Assembly (NCBI GenBank): GCA_937927895.1
Contig: CALGKA010000057.1
Span: 1 to 64,000, forward strand
DNA from: an uncultured Granulosicoccaceae bacterium
Lineage (GTDB): Bacteria > Pseudomonadota > Gammaproteobacteria > Granulosicoccales > Granulosicoccaceae
DNA: 64,000 nucleotides
Direction of reading: 5' to 3'
Of this stretch, positions 8,474 through 17,480 are shown one piece after another. Numbering within the stretch: the first letter of the stretch is position 1; every line of letters starts with the position of its first letter. A model generated the notes under the pieces. That model was given only the letters and a program-made list of their open reading frames with translations, was not told the origin of the DNA and did no database searches. The position numbers and the translations under genes are program-made.

Positions 8474-9315
8474 TAGCCAATTTGCTAGAGCCTTTTTCAT
8501 ACGGCTACATGATAAACGCTATGTGGGTAAGTACACTGGTGGGTGCGGTGTGTGGCTTTTTATCTGCATTCATTATGCTAAAAGGCTGGTCTCTAATCGG
8601 TGATGCCTTGTCGCACTCCGTAGTGCCCGGTGTAGCCGGTGCCTACATGCTTGGTCTGCCTTATTCTGTAGGGGCTTTTTTTTCCGGCGGTCTTGCGGCT
8701 GTGGCCATGTTGTTTATCAGTTCCCACTCACGATTAAAGCCTGATGTAGTTATAGGTCTGATCTTTAGTGGTTTTTTCGCACTTGGTCTGTTCATGATCT
8801 CCATCAGACCTGCTTCGGTACGAATAGAGACGATTGTATTTGGCAACCTACTGGCTATCTCACCGGACGATAGCTTGCAGCTGGTGATAATAGCAGTGGT
8901 GTCATTAGTGATTTTGGCTTTTACCTGGAAAAAACTCATGGTGGTGTTCTTTGATGAATCCCATGCGCGTTCTGTTGGTATTAACGCGGCAGTGTATAAG
9001 GTATTGTTTTTTACCGTGCTAAGCGCGTGCACGGTTGCGGCACTAATGGCGGTTGGTGCCTTTTTAGTAGTAGCTATGGTAGTTACGCCTGGCGCTATAG
9101 CGTATCTGTTGACAGATCGATTCTCTACGCTTGTAATTATCAGCGTCAGTGCCGGCGCGTTGTGCAGTGCAGTGGGTTGTTATCTTAGTTACTTCACTAA
9201 TGGGGTGACCGGTGGTGTAATTATTTTGTTGCTTACAGCTGTTTTGTTGTGTGCATTTTTCTTTGCCCCGACGCATGGCCTATTTGCATCGCGCACCCGA
9301 ATGAAGTCGGGGTAG
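8470..9315 (+). CDS. sitC: Mn/Fe ABC transporter permease
   Basis: A 281-residue ABC-3 family permease with about eight hydrophobic helices. The coupling segment [21 protein letters not shown] and the later [11 protein letters not shown] and [14 protein letters not shown] stretches are typical of MntB/ZnuB/SitC proteins. It forms the membrane channel with SitD. It starts at GTG 8470 within the sitB stop (GTGA) and is followed immediately by sitD. Confidence 0.9.
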   Translation: MIANLLEPFSYGYMINAMWVSTLVGAVCGFLSAFIMLKGWSLIGDALSHSVVPGVAGAYMLGLPYSVGAFFSGGLAAVAMLFISSHSRLKPDVVIGLIFSGFFALGLFMISIRPASVRIETIVFGNLLAISPDDSLQLVIIAVVSLVILAFTWKKLMVVFFDESHARSVGINAAVYKVLFFTVLSACTVAALMAVGAFLVVAMVVTPGAIAYLLTDRFSTLVIISVSAGALCSAVGCYLSYFTNGVTGGVIILLLTAVLLCAFFFAPTHGLFASRTRMKSG

Positions 9316-9320
9316 TGGAT

Positions 9321-10193
9321 ATGTTAGAGCTACTCTTGCAACCCTTTACCATAGACTTTATGCAGCAGGCGTTGTTAACCGCTGTTTTGCTAAGTGTGGC
9401 GTCAGCTGTGCTGTCTTGCTTTTTAGTATTGCGTGGGTGGGCGTTAATGGGTGATGCCATCTCGCATGCGGTTCTACCTGGCATTGTATTAGCGTACGCC
9501 GCCGGTATTCCTGTGGTTATCGGGGCTTTTATAGCAGGCATGTTGTGTACCCTTGCTACCGGATTCATGACAGAAAACTCCCGTCTAAAAGAAGATACCG
9601 TTATGGGTGTGGTGTTCTCTGGAATGTTTGCATTGGGCGTGGTGTTGTTTTCTTTCTTTACCATTGATGTACATCTACACGAGATTCTATTTGGTGATAT
9701 TTTAGGCCTGACATGGCGCGATGTATGGCAAACTGCAGCGGTGGCTTTATTGTGTACTACTCTAGTATGGATCAAGCGCAAAGATCTCATCATATTAAGC
9801 TTTGATCCACAGCATGGCAGGGCCATTGGGCTATCGGTCAAAACCCTGCACTATGGTTTGCTGATTCTTTTGTCTATTGTGATAGTCGCCGCTTTAGAGG
9901 TGGTAGGTATTGTTCTGGTTATTGGTCTGTTGATCGCACCCGGGGCTATTGGCTACATGATGTCCGATAGCTTCGATACCATGCTGATGTATGCAATTGC
10001 CTCTGCAGTGGGTGCGTCAATCACTGGCATATTGTTGAGCTTTTCACTTGATAGTGCGCCAGCGCCCACCATAGTATTAATGTTGATGATAATGTTTGTT
10101 TTGGTGTTTTTGTTTGCACCTGTACATGGTCTCATTCGAACGAAGCGGCGTGCCCGGTTGTCAAAAGCTGGCGTCGAATCAAGTATCCAATAG
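9321..10193 (+). CDS. sitD: Mn/Fe ABC transporter permease
   Basis: The second ABC-3 permease subunit (290 residues from ATG 9321). It shares the layout of SitC: GWALMGDAISHAVLPGIVLAY as the ATPase contact, SFDPQHGRAIGL and APGAIGYMMSDSFD in the later helices. An in-frame GTG at 9315 overlaps the sitC stop (TAGTG) and would add two residues. The reading frame extends back to 9249 inside sitC, but that part has no family resemblance. The operon appears to continue into the DUF2058 gene only 12 bp downstream. Confidence 0.9.
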   Translation: MLELLLQPFTIDFMQQALLTAVLLSVASAVLSCFLVLRGWALMGDAISHAVLPGIVLAYAAGIPVVIGAFIAGMLCTLATGFMTENSRLKEDTVMGVVFSGMFALGVVLFSFFTIDVHLHEILFGDILGLTWRDVWQTAAVALLCTTLVWIKRKDLIILSFDPQHGRAIGLSVKTLHYGLLILLSIVIVAALEVVGIVLVIGLLIAPGAIGYMMSDSFDTMLMYAIASAVGASITGILLSFSLDSAPAPTIVLMLMIMFVLVFLFAPVHGLIRTKRRARLSKAGVESSIQ

Positions 10194-10205
10194 GGGAGAA
10201 ACTCT

Positions 10206-10739
10206 GTGGGAAAATCACTCCAAGATCAACTGCTGAAAGCAGGCCTTGCCAATAAAAAGCAAGCGGTAAAGGCGAAGAAAGCCAAAAACAGTAAAGAAAA
10301 ACTCAAGCGTAGTGGCAAGGAGGTAGAAGATGAGATCACCGCTGCTGCCGCGCGCGCTAGCGCTGAAAAGCTTGCTAAAGACCGCGAGCTTAATAGCCGA
10401 AAAAATCAGCAGGCAGAGCAGGTTGCTATACAAGCTCAGATTGCGCAGTTAATAGACATGAACGCAATTACCGAACGAGGTGAAATAGATTATAGCTTCC
10501 CTGATGGCAAACTAATCAAAACGCTCAGCGTCAATGAGCGACAACAACAGGCACTGGTTAATGGTGCACTGGCGATAGTTAAGCTTAATGATAGCTATAG
10601 TCTGGTGCCGCGTATGACTGCTGAGAAAATTTCAGAGCGTAATGATAGCGTGGTGATTCTATGCAATGTTGAATCAGCTGAACAACAACAAGACGACGAA
10701 TACGCAGAATTCAAAGTACCTGATGACTTAATGTGGTAA
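10206..10739 (+). CDS. DUF2058 (YaiL-like) nucleoprotein/polynucleotide-associated protein
   Basis: A 177-residue soluble, strongly charged protein. It opens with GKSLQDQLLKAGLANKKQAVKAKKAK and a Lys/Glu-rich helical stretch, and ends in a compact domain with NERQQQALVNGALAIVK, LVPRMTAEKI and ERNDSVVILC. This is the E. coli YaiL (DUF2058) pattern, a family annotated as polynucleotide-associated without a proven reaction. The start is GTG at 10206 behind a good GGGGAGA site. It lies 12 bp after sitD, which could give read-through from the metal operon, although a functional link is not known. Confidence 0.82.
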   Translation: MGKSLQDQLLKAGLANKKQAVKAKKAKNSKEKLKRSGKEVEDEITAAAARASAEKLAKDRELNSRKNQQAEQVAIQAQIAQLIDMNAITERGEIDYSFPDGKLIKTLSVNERQQQALVNGALAIVKLNDSYSLVPRMTAEKISERNDSVVILCNVESAEQQQDDEYAEFKVPDDLMW

Positions 10740-10778
10740 CCAGGCTTTATTAATCCTTACGAGTAGATACGAAACACT

Positions 10779-11507
10779 ATGGTGTTGTTAGATAAAAATG
10801 TATTTCCCAATCTGGTGGCGATTGCGCTAATAGTTCTGGGTTGGCTGTTACCGGGAAACATAGGCACTGTTGTTCTGTATACCGGTCTATTTGCATTGTC
10901 TGGTGCCGTGACCAACTGGCTGGCAGTGCATATGTTGTTTGAGAAAGTGCCTGGTCTCTATGGTTCTGGTGTGATTCCGAATCATTTTGAAGAGTTTAAA
11001 GTTGCAATCCACAAGCTGGTTACTCAAGAGCTTTTTAATCGCGATAACGTCGAAAAGTTTTTCAACCAAGACGAAAGCATGACCAAAATGGTAGATCTTG
11101 AGCCAGTGGTCAGGAACCTTGATATGGATGATGCTTTTGACCAACTGGTTTCATTGGTATTGGATTCATCACTGGGTTCTATGCTTGCGATGGTCGGTGG
11201 TGAAAAAGCGCTTGATACCATGCGTGATCCGTTTAAAGTCCGCATGCAAGAGTTCTTGCTTAAAACGGTTAGAACACCATCGTTTCAAAAGAACATGCAA
11301 AAGCAATTGCAAAGCATCACCAGTAGTGACGACTTCAGTGAAAAAATTGGGGGGATTGTAAAAAGCCGCCTGGACGACATGACGCCTGAAATTGTCAAAG
11401 ATATTTTGCAGCGAATGATTCGCAAGCATCTGGGCTGGCTGGTCGTTTGGGGTGCTGTGTTTGGTGGCCTTATAGGCTTTGTGTCATCGCTGTTTTTATT
11501 GCCATAG
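10779..11507 (+). CDS. DUF445 family inner-membrane protein
   Basis: A 242-residue protein with two N-terminal membrane helices (about 8-45), containing the GAVTNWLAVHMLFEKVPGLYGSG block that defines DUF445 (YheB/YjiN group). A soluble helical region of about 150 residues follows, and a last helix near the C terminus (HLGWLVVWGAVFGGLIGFVSSLF). DUF445 proteins are conserved but of unproven role. It follows the DUF2058 gene by 39 bp on the same strand and converges on a GH5-like gene. Confidence 0.82.
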   Translation: MVLLDKNVFPNLVAIALIVLGWLLPGNIGTVVLYTGLFALSGAVTNWLAVHMLFEKVPGLYGSGVIPNHFEEFKVAIHKLVTQELFNRDNVEKFFNQDESMTKMVDLEPVVRNLDMDDAFDQLVSLVLDSSLGSMLAMVGGEKALDTMRDPFKVRMQEFLLKTVRTPSFQKNMQKQLQSITSSDDFSEKIGGIVKSRLDDMTPEIVKDILQRMIRKHLGWLVVWGAVFGGLIGFVSSLFLLP

Positions 11508-11521
11508 CGTTTGGCTGAGTG

Positions 11522-11549
11522 CCGGTGGCGCCATTGCGACGCCACCTGG
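11522..11549. terminator. Hairpin between convergent genes
   Basis: GGTGGCG at 11524-11530 pairs perfectly with CGCCACC at 11540-11546 around a 9-base loop. It lies in the 58-bp space between the DUF445 gene and the convergent GH5-like gene. There is no clear T-run on either side, so its terminator role is inferred from position. Confidence 0.4.
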
Positions 11550-11565
11550 TCAATCTATTAGTTTA

Positions 11566-12759
11566 TTAGTTACCTAACTCAATAACCGGAGTTTTCGGTT
11601 TTGATAGCGGTGGTTGTTTAGCCGCAGCAGGAGCACCAGGCTCTGCAGTGGTTTGGTCGGTCGCGGCTCCAGTCCCTGGCACGCTTGTACCACCACCAAG
11701 ACTATCATTAGCAAACTCTTTTAGCTCTTGAAGGTACTTTGCACGGTCGTGTGCTAATACTTCTTCGCTCTCACCCGGTGAATGCGTTATACGGTAGTCC
11801 CAACCAAGCGCACCTGCGTAGCCGTTGTCATACCAGCTTTGAAGCATTGTTTTATGGTCAGCGTTGTTTAGACCTTCCACCGGGTATTCACCCATAATCA
11901 TTGGCTTATCGCCAAACCCAAGTTCCGCCGGTGATTTTGAATACGGCCAGTAGTCGTTTACCCAGTCATAAATATGTGGTTGATAGAAATCAATATCGGT
12001 CTCGTTCCAGGCGTTCATCCATTTGATTGCAGCACTACCAACAGTAACAGGAATATCCGGGGTTTCCTGGCGTAGTATCTTGATGGTGTCACCGATGAAT
12101 ACTTCCATTTGATCGTGAGATATTGCTTCAAGTTCTGCACTTGGCTCGAAGTTATTGCCACCGTACTTATTGGTACCTGTCATAGCCCACTCAGGTTCGT
12201 TGATAACATCCCAAGAGTGAAGCGCTGAAATATGTGGGCTGTTGCTCATAGCTTCTACAAGAGGCTGTACGATGTTTGCCATCAGCGCACCACGCTTGGC
12301 ATCGTCGATCACAATATCGTGGTAGCCCGTCATGGTTATGCCGTACGACTCACGAGTCGGGCGGAATCCATCAAACGAGAAAAAGCAAAACATCACGCGC
12401 ATACCTGCTTTATCGGTAAGCTCAAGTGCTTTTAGTGCATCGTCAATGGCCTGCTGACCGAGCTGCTGTGGCGTGCCGTTAGCATCAAAGGTAATGGCGT
12501 CATTCCAGAACTCAGGCCAGATCCACCAGCGAATAACTTCAACGCCGTTGGCTGCCATGTCATTGAGTTCTGCTTCAAATGTTGCGGAGTCAGAGGCTAC
12601 GCCTCTTTTACCCCATGCAGAAATGCCACCGAAGTCCCCGGAATAGTTTTTCCAGGCGTAGTTCAGGCCGTAACTAAATGACTCTTTTAATTCAGCCGCT
12701 TGCACACTGGTGCATAAAGAGGCTATTAATAATAATGCGACTGCGCTGAGCTTACGCAT
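11566..12759 (-). CDS. Secreted glycoside hydrolase, GH5-like (clan GH-A)
   Basis: A secreted protein of 397 residues. A Sec signal peptide with an AEL cleavage region (about 1-22) is followed by a TIM-barrel-like catalytic domain (about 25-350). Key blocks are VEVIRWWIWPEFW, the acid/base Glu in WDVINEPEW and a likely nucleophile Glu in PMIMGEYPV. These match the clan A retaining hydrolases, closest to GH5-type mannanases and cellulases. The C-terminal 45 residues are a Pro/Ala/Thr-rich tail with no second domain. The substrate cannot be read from the sequence; a plant or algal polysaccharide is plausible. It is monocistronic, with about 270 bp upstream. Confidence 0.75.
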   Translation of the reverse strand: MRKLSAVALLLIASLCTSVQAAELKESFSYGLNYAWKNYSGDFGGISAWGKRGVASDSATFEAELNDMAANGVEVIRWWIWPEFWNDAITFDANGTPQQLGQQAIDDALKALELTDKAGMRVMFCFFSFDGFRPTRESYGITMTGYHDIVIDDAKRGALMANIVQPLVEAMSNSPHISALHSWDVINEPEWAMTGTNKYGGNNFEPSAELEAISHDQMEVFIGDTIKILRQETPDIPVTVGSAAIKWMNAWNETDIDFYQPHIYDWVNDYWPYSKSPAELGFGDKPMIMGEYPVEGLNNADHKTMLQSWYDNGYAGALGWDYRITHSPGESEEVLAHDRAKYLQELKEFANDSLGGGTSVPGTGAATDQTTAEPGAPAAAKQPPLSKPKTPVIELGN

Positions 12760-13028
12760 ACTTGTATCTCCGATAAATCATCTGATCGAGAGCTTGGCTC
12801 TTAGTGATCAGCTAGTGATGTATTTGGGTTTCAATCCCCTTCATAGGAGGATCGGCATCTGAGGCAAGATCTACAATTTTGATTCAGCAAAAAGGGCGCT
12901 AATTACCAATGGTTATCGGAACTAAGTCGCTGAAAATGAGAGGTTTGTTTCACGAATGCTTATAGATCGTAAAATACTATGTCATAAGCCTAAGGCGCGT
13001 TTTTCCCCTGCAACCCTGATCACGGGTT

Positions 13029-13538
13029 TTAGTTTTCTTTGCTGGTAAATAGAATGGGCTTGTCATCTACTACGTCTTTGAGTGGTGGCGGCGCGGGTGG
13101 TGATGCATAGAAAACCGGCTCTTGGTTGTCTACTGAGACTTCGAACGGCTTTTTCATTTTTACTTCTGTACCTGATTTTTCGGCTTCCTGCATAGCCTTG
13201 TGTAGCTCCCGGGCTGCTTCGTCAGACCAGGGCAATTGGTACGAGCGTGGCTCGTCAACACCTGGCAATTGCAGCCATAGATAGATCGCTTTGTCTTCTT
13301 GCATAAGCGAACTGATTACTTGAACCTGCTCCACATCATTGTGCACAGTCTCAAGCAATACAGGCTTGGGTCGGCTCAAAATATCGTTCATGCTTAAATA
13401 CGATAGCGGTAACACCGCCGTGGCGCATGCTAGTGCCAGGAACTTAACGGGCAGCGCGCGACGCGACCAGATAGTGATCGAAGTAAGTACCGCAACCAAG
13501 GCCGCGGCAATAACAAACCAGTAAGTCGTGACTGTCAT
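13029..13538 (-). CDS. Third protein of proton-channel-like operon, copy A
   Basis: A 169-residue protein with two N-terminal membrane helices (about 5-52) and a periplasmic or cytoplasmic tail. The tail carries AIYLWLQLPG, EPRSYQLPWSDEAARELHKA and a proline-rich end (SPPAPPPLKD). It is paralogous to the protein at 52821-53273, which has ERIYLW, PRAYGLPYS and a similar helix. I know no named family for it. Its ATG overlaps the stop of the TolR-like gene (ATGA), so it is co-translated as the last gene of a three-gene operon. Function is unknown; association with the channel complex is inferred from conserved linkage in both copies. Confidence 0.75.
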   Translation of the reverse strand: MTVTTYWFVIAAALVAVLTSITIWSRRALPVKFLALACATAVLPLSYLSMNDILSRPKPVLLETVHNDVEQVQVISSLMQEDKAIYLWLQLPGVDEPRSYQLPWSDEAARELHKAMQEAEKSGTEVKMKKPFEVSVDNQEPVFYASPPAPPPLKDVVDDKPILFTSKEN

Positions 13539-14137
13539 GATTTTCTATTGCGTAGTTTCTTCGGTAGGTTGTGAACACTGCCTTTAACAAGGTTAGAATC
13601 TTCATCGAGGTTAAACCGGAATACGGTAGATTCCTCACCTTGATGATGTAACTCGTGTTCACTGACTAAAATTTGCTTGGCAGATTTTTGCCCCGGGCGT
13701 TTTAAACTAACCACTACTGTTGCTGGTATCGGATATATTCCAGTGGGGTTTCTATACAAATGAACGTTTACTGCGTACTCGCCCTTAGGCACACCTCGGC
13801 TGTATGTAAACTCATAGTTTAAGCCGGTAAGGTCTGCAGTATCGCCAAGGTCATCTCGAAGTAAGTTGAATATTTGCCCACCCTTGTTGGAGTAGCCAAC
13901 TGGAATGTCGCCCGGTGCTTCAACCCATAGATCGACGTCTGCATTGATATTGTCGGGCCAGCGTAGTTCAACAGTCATGTTGCCGGGTGACTTTGACGCT
14001 TCTTCAGCGACTGCCTTCGGATTAACGTGTGGCAGTAATAACATTACGAGTGTTACAAAGCCTGCCAGTGCAAGCATAATAACGTCGCGAAACAATGTGG
14101 CTGTGCTGTCTTCATCAAACAGATCATCTTCACGCAT
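13535..14137 (-). CDS. TolR/ExbD-like one-helix protein with DVDLWV-type C-terminal domain, copy A
   Basis: A 200-residue protein from ATG 14137, which overlaps the exbB-like stop by 8 bp (ATGCGTGA). A short cytoplasmic start is followed by one membrane helix whose entry carries an Asp (FRDVIMLALAGFV), the position where ExbD/TolR/MotB have the proton-carrying Asp. The exterior part is not the usual ExbD fold. It is beta-rich and has TVELRW, ADVDLWVEAPGD, an RDDLG segment and KGEYAVNVHLY. These resemble the metal-binding 'DVDLxV.DP' strands of DUF2135/YfaP-like domains. The paralogue at 53342-53971 shares all of these. The role is inferred as the stator or transducer partner of the ExbB-like channel. 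Confidence 0.75.
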   Translation of the reverse strand: MREDDLFDEDSTATLFRDVIMLALAGFVTLVMLLLPHVNPKAVAEEASKSPGNMTVELRWPDNINADVDLWVEAPGDIPVGYSNKGGQIFNLLRDDLGDTADLTGLNYEFTYSRGVPKGEYAVNVHLYRNPTGIYPIPATVVVSLKRPGQKSAKQILVSEHELHHQGEESTVFRFNLDEDSNLVKGSVHNLPKKLRNRKS

Positions 14138-14828
14138 TGTTATCAACAGCCTCTTGGAGGTCACTGATTAGTTGCACAGTGCCACTGGAAAGCAATTGAT
14201 AGTTAGCCATTAGCCAAACGTTAAAGATAGACCCTATTAGCGTGGTATATAACGCGGTAGACATACCTTGGATTAAGGTAGAGACCATTGGGGCTATTGA
14301 ATTAACATCTGATGCTTTGTCCGGGTCTACACCTGATAGGGCTATTATAAAGCCGAGTACTGTACCAATTAGGCCAAGCAGTACTAAGGTGTTGCCGAGA
14401 TGACGAACCACTGAAATTCTATGCGAAAGTCTTAGCCGGGTAGAGCCGCTGATCACAGCTTTTGATTCGCCGTGTTTACTTTCAGTCGCTGTCAGTAAGT
14501 GAGCAATAGAGGGGGAAGCCAATTGTTGTGGGCTTTTTAGTGCATCAATCTCTTTATTTATTTCCCATAACTTCTGAGTGCATATAACAAGCCCGACAAA
14601 AAACACAAGGAATATAACCACTGATAAGTAGGTTTGGTCGGCGTTAACCACTTGATGCACGTAACCTTGTGACCAAGCCACTCCAAGCAGTGCGAAAGCG
14701 AATACGTTAAGTAGTAGGTAACGTAGTAATAATAATGAGCGGTATGGGTTTTGAACCTTTGTGTTTGTCCTGCCAGCTGACTGGCCAACACCTGGTTCAG
14801 GAGTTACATCCGTTATCACTTGTGCCAT
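14130..14828 (-). CDS. MotA/TolQ/ExbB-like proton channel protein, copy A
   Basis: A 232-residue inner-membrane protein from ATG 14828, which has AAGGG nine bases upstream; a TTG at 14858 would add ten residues. Two helices (about 30-85) come first. The family's core pair follows: GNTLVLLGLIGTVLGFIIALSG, then MSTALYTTLIGSIFNVWLMANY. These match TolQ/ExbB transmembrane segments 2 and 3 with their conserved Gly and Thr residues. ExbB-type proteins form pentameric proton channels around an ExbD/TolR dimer. It is the first gene of the operon, 240 bp from glcB. The paralogue is at 53984-54601. Confidence 0.8.
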   Translation of the reverse strand: MAQVITDVTPEPGVGQSAGRTNTKVQNPYRSLLLLRYLLLNVFAFALLGVAWSQGYVHQVVNADQTYLSVVIFLVFFVGLVICTQKLWEINKEIDALKSPQQLASPSIAHLLTATESKHGESKAVISGSTRLRLSHRISVVRHLGNTLVLLGLIGTVLGFIIALSGVDPDKASDVNSIAPMVSTLIQGMSTALYTTLIGSIFNVWLMANYQLLSSGTVQLISDLQEAVDNNA

Positions 14829-15024
14829 TGTAAATTGCCCTTGTTTTTTCGGCTTCAAAGCTACCGATAGTAAACATAGCGAACGTTCAATTAGTCTCTT
14901 TAGCAGTGAAGTTTAAAAAACCATTACAGGGATTTTACTGTGTATTGTGCTCGCTAGCGGGTAATTGGCGCAGCATTCGTGCCATGGGGCGTGGCATGGG
15001 TCACGTATTGCCAGAAGGGTAGTG

Positions 15025-15052
15025 CGTGTGTTGCCATGGCTGGCAACACACG
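15025..15052. terminator. Perfect 12-bp hairpin downstream of glcB
   Basis: The 12 bases at 15025-15036 and at 15041-15052 are exact reverse complements around a TGGC loop. The hairpin lies 48 bp past the glcB stop on the minus strand and about 200 bp before the exbB-like start. No T-run follows, so it may protect the 3' end of the glcB transcript or terminate with help from other factors. Confidence 0.5.
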
Positions 15053-15099
15053 TTCACTTTCTACTTACTAAGTAGGTGTTGTTTATGGGCGGCCAGTAG

Positions 15100-17262
15100 C
15101 TAGGCAGACTTTGCCTGTTGCCTTCTTTCATACAAAATAAACTCCGTATAACCGTTGGGTTGTACACGGCCTTTCAGCGCAAGATCAAGCGATGCTTGAA
15201 ACGTGACGCTGTTATCAAAATCTTTGGTCATTGCAACATAGTCGCTGTCGTTTTTATTTTGCTCATCGACAGTGGCTGCTAGTCTTTTCATTGATTCAAT
15301 TACTTCTTCTTCGCTCAAGATACCGTGATGCAGCCAGTTGGCAATATGCTGGCTTGATATTCTCAGGGTTGCGCAATCTTCCATTAGTCCGACATTATTG
15401 ATGTCTGGCACTTTCGAACAACCAATGCCTTGACCAACCCAGCGAGCTACATAACCCAGTATTCCTTGCACGTTGTTATCAAGCTCGTTTTTAATTTCTT
15501 CGGCTGATAAATTGCGATCAAGCAGTGGAATAGTGAGTATGTCATCAACACTTGCCGCCACCCGTGACTTGATTTCATTTTGGCGTTCGTGAACGTTGAG
15601 TTGAAAGTAGTGAGTTGCGTGCAAGGTTGCCGCTGTTGGCGAAGGTACCCACGCAGTGCTGCCGCCTTGTTGTGGGTGAGTGATTTTAGCTTTAAGCATG
15701 GCTGCCATTTCATCCGGGATGGCCCACATGCCTTTACCTATTTGTGCTTTTCCTTGTAGCCCACATGCAAGACCGCAATCTACGTTGTTATCTTCATACG
15801 CTTGCAGCCATGTTGCTTCTTTGATTTCGGCCTTTGGTAGCATCGCGCCCGCTTCCATGCTGGTGTGGATGTCATCACCGGTGCGATCCAAAAAGCCTGT
15901 ATTAATAAAAACCACTCTGTTGCTGGCGGCATTGATACAGTTTTTAAGGTTAACAGTTGTGCGTCGCTCTTCATCCATGATGCCCATTTTGAGGGTATTC
16001 TTTTTAAGTGACAACGCCTGTTCAACGCGATCAAATAATTCCACGGCAAGTGCGACTTCTGCAGAGCCATGCATTTTAGGTTTAACAATATAAACAGAGC
16101 CGTGGCGTGAGTTACTAAAGTTATTGTTATTACCGATAAGATCGTGCTTGGCGCTTAGTGAAGTTACCATGGCATCTATAAGTGTCTCTGCTACTGGCTG
16201 ATCATTGTATTTGATAGCATCAATTTCACACTGTGTCCCTACGTTTCTAACCAACAAAACACTTCTACCCGGCATAGTTAAAGTGCCACCGTCGGGTGTT
16301 GTATAGGTACGATCAGCCGCTAATCTGCGATGTACAGTCTTGCCGCCTTTTTCAAACGAACTCTCAAGGGTACCTCGCATTAGGCCTAGCCAATTTGCAT
16401 AGACCTGGCATTTATCTTCTACATCAACAGAGGCTACGGAATCTTCGCAATCCATAATCGTGCTGATAGCAGATTCTAGTTGGACGTCTGCAAGGCTTGC
16501 GGGGTCTGTTTTGCCAATCGGGTGTGAGGCATCAAACACCATTTCAAGGTGAAGGTTGTTTTTACATAAAAGAATTTTTGTAGGTGCAGTTGTATCGCCA
16601 ACAAAACCTTTTAATTGTGATGGGTCGTTTAAGCTTGTGGTTTCAGAACCAAGTGCCACGGTTAAGTTACCGCCATCAATAGAATAAGCAGTAGCATCTG
16701 AGTGCGAACCGCTTTTAAGCGGGAAGTGTTCATCCAGAAATTTCTTGGTGTGCGCAACTACCTTCGCACCGCGAGTAGGGTTGTAACCACCGGCGCGCTC
16801 TGCACCACCGTCTTCTGAGATGGCGTCTGTTCCGTAAAGCGCGTCGTAGAGACTGCCCCAACGTGCGTTGGCGGCGTTTAGTACGAAGCGTGCGTTATCG
16901 AGAGGGACTACCAGCTGTGCGCCTGCGATTGTGGCAATTTCAGGGTCAACGCTTTCGGTGTTGATGGTGAATGCGTCTACCGGTGGTTCCAGGTAGTTAA
17001 CAGATTGTAGGTAGCTTTTATAGGCGCTGGCATCGAACGCTTTGTTCTCTTTATGCCATTGATCAATGCCTTCCTGAATGCGATCACGGGTGGCAAGGTG
17101 CTCTTTGATACGTGGTCCGAAGTCGGCAATGATTTTTTCCAACTCAGAAAAAAAGTGTTCAGGAGTGACATCGGTGCCCGGACAAACTTGTTCGCTCACC
17201 ATTTTGTGTAAAGGCTCCGCAATACTCAGTTGTCCGTGTTGCACATATGAGACTGGGGTCAT
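15100..17262 (-). CDS. glcB: Malate synthase G
   Basis: It condenses glyoxylate with acetyl-CoA to malate in the cytoplasm. From ATG 17262 the protein has 720 residues, the usual size of isoform G. The start is supported by AAGGA seven bases upstream, and the family N terminus follows ([16 protein letters not shown]). The frame continues to 17352 but without homology. Characteristic blocks are [68 protein letters not shown]-type (written here as [11 protein letters not shown]) and the late catalytic region [20 protein letters not shown]. It stands alone, with no isocitrate lyase nearby, so it probably serves glyoxylate from other routes. Confidence 0.93.
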   Translation of the reverse strand: MTPVSYVQHGQLSIAEPLHKMVSEQVCPGTDVTPEHFFSELEKIIADFGPRIKEHLATRDRIQEGIDQWHKENKAFDASAYKSYLQSVNYLEPPVDAFTINTESVDPEIATIAGAQLVVPLDNARFVLNAANARWGSLYDALYGTDAISEDGGAERAGGYNPTRGAKVVAHTKKFLDEHFPLKSGSHSDATAYSIDGGNLTVALGSETTSLNDPSQLKGFVGDTTAPTKILLCKNNLHLEMVFDASHPIGKTDPASLADVQLESAISTIMDCEDSVASVDVEDKCQVYANWLGLMRGTLESSFEKGGKTVHRRLAADRTYTTPDGGTLTMPGRSVLLVRNVGTQCEIDAIKYNDQPVAETLIDAMVTSLSAKHDLIGNNNNFSNSRHGSVYIVKPKMHGSAEVALAVELFDRVEQALSLKKNTLKMGIMDEERRTTVNLKNCINAASNRVVFINTGFLDRTGDDIHTSMEAGAMLPKAEIKEATWLQAYEDNNVDCGLACGLQGKAQIGKGMWAIPDEMAAMLKAKITHPQQGGSTAWVPSPTAATLHATHYFQLNVHERQNEIKSRVAASVDDILTIPLLDRNLSAEEIKNELDNNVQGILGYVARWVGQGIGCSKVPDINNVGLMEDCATLRISSQHIANWLHHGILSEEEVIESMKRLAATVDEQNKNDSDYVAMTKDFDNSVTFQASLDLALKGRVQPNGYTEFILYERRQQAKSA

Positions 17263-17480
17263 GGCTGATCCTTTTTGGGTTAGGTATTTGGATTTGGTGT
17301 CTTGAAATCCAATGAAAATAATCGGATAAGTATAGTATGTCATGTCAGACAATAACGGGCGTAGTGTTTCATAGCGGGTAGGTGCAAAATTGCCGCAGAA
17401 AAGACAGCAAGTTGCGTATTCGTAGTCAGGTTAAACGCTCTGTGGTATTTTGGCCATCTTGGTAACTAATAAGACTACTA

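Noticed and set aside
9249-9320. N-terminal extension of SitD inside sitC
   Set aside because: The extra residues have no permease resemblance; the ATG at 9321 or the GTG at 9315 just at the sitC stop is the normal coupled start.
15680-16093. 137-codon plus-strand frame within malate synthase G
   Set aside because: Antisense shadow of a strongly conserved gene.
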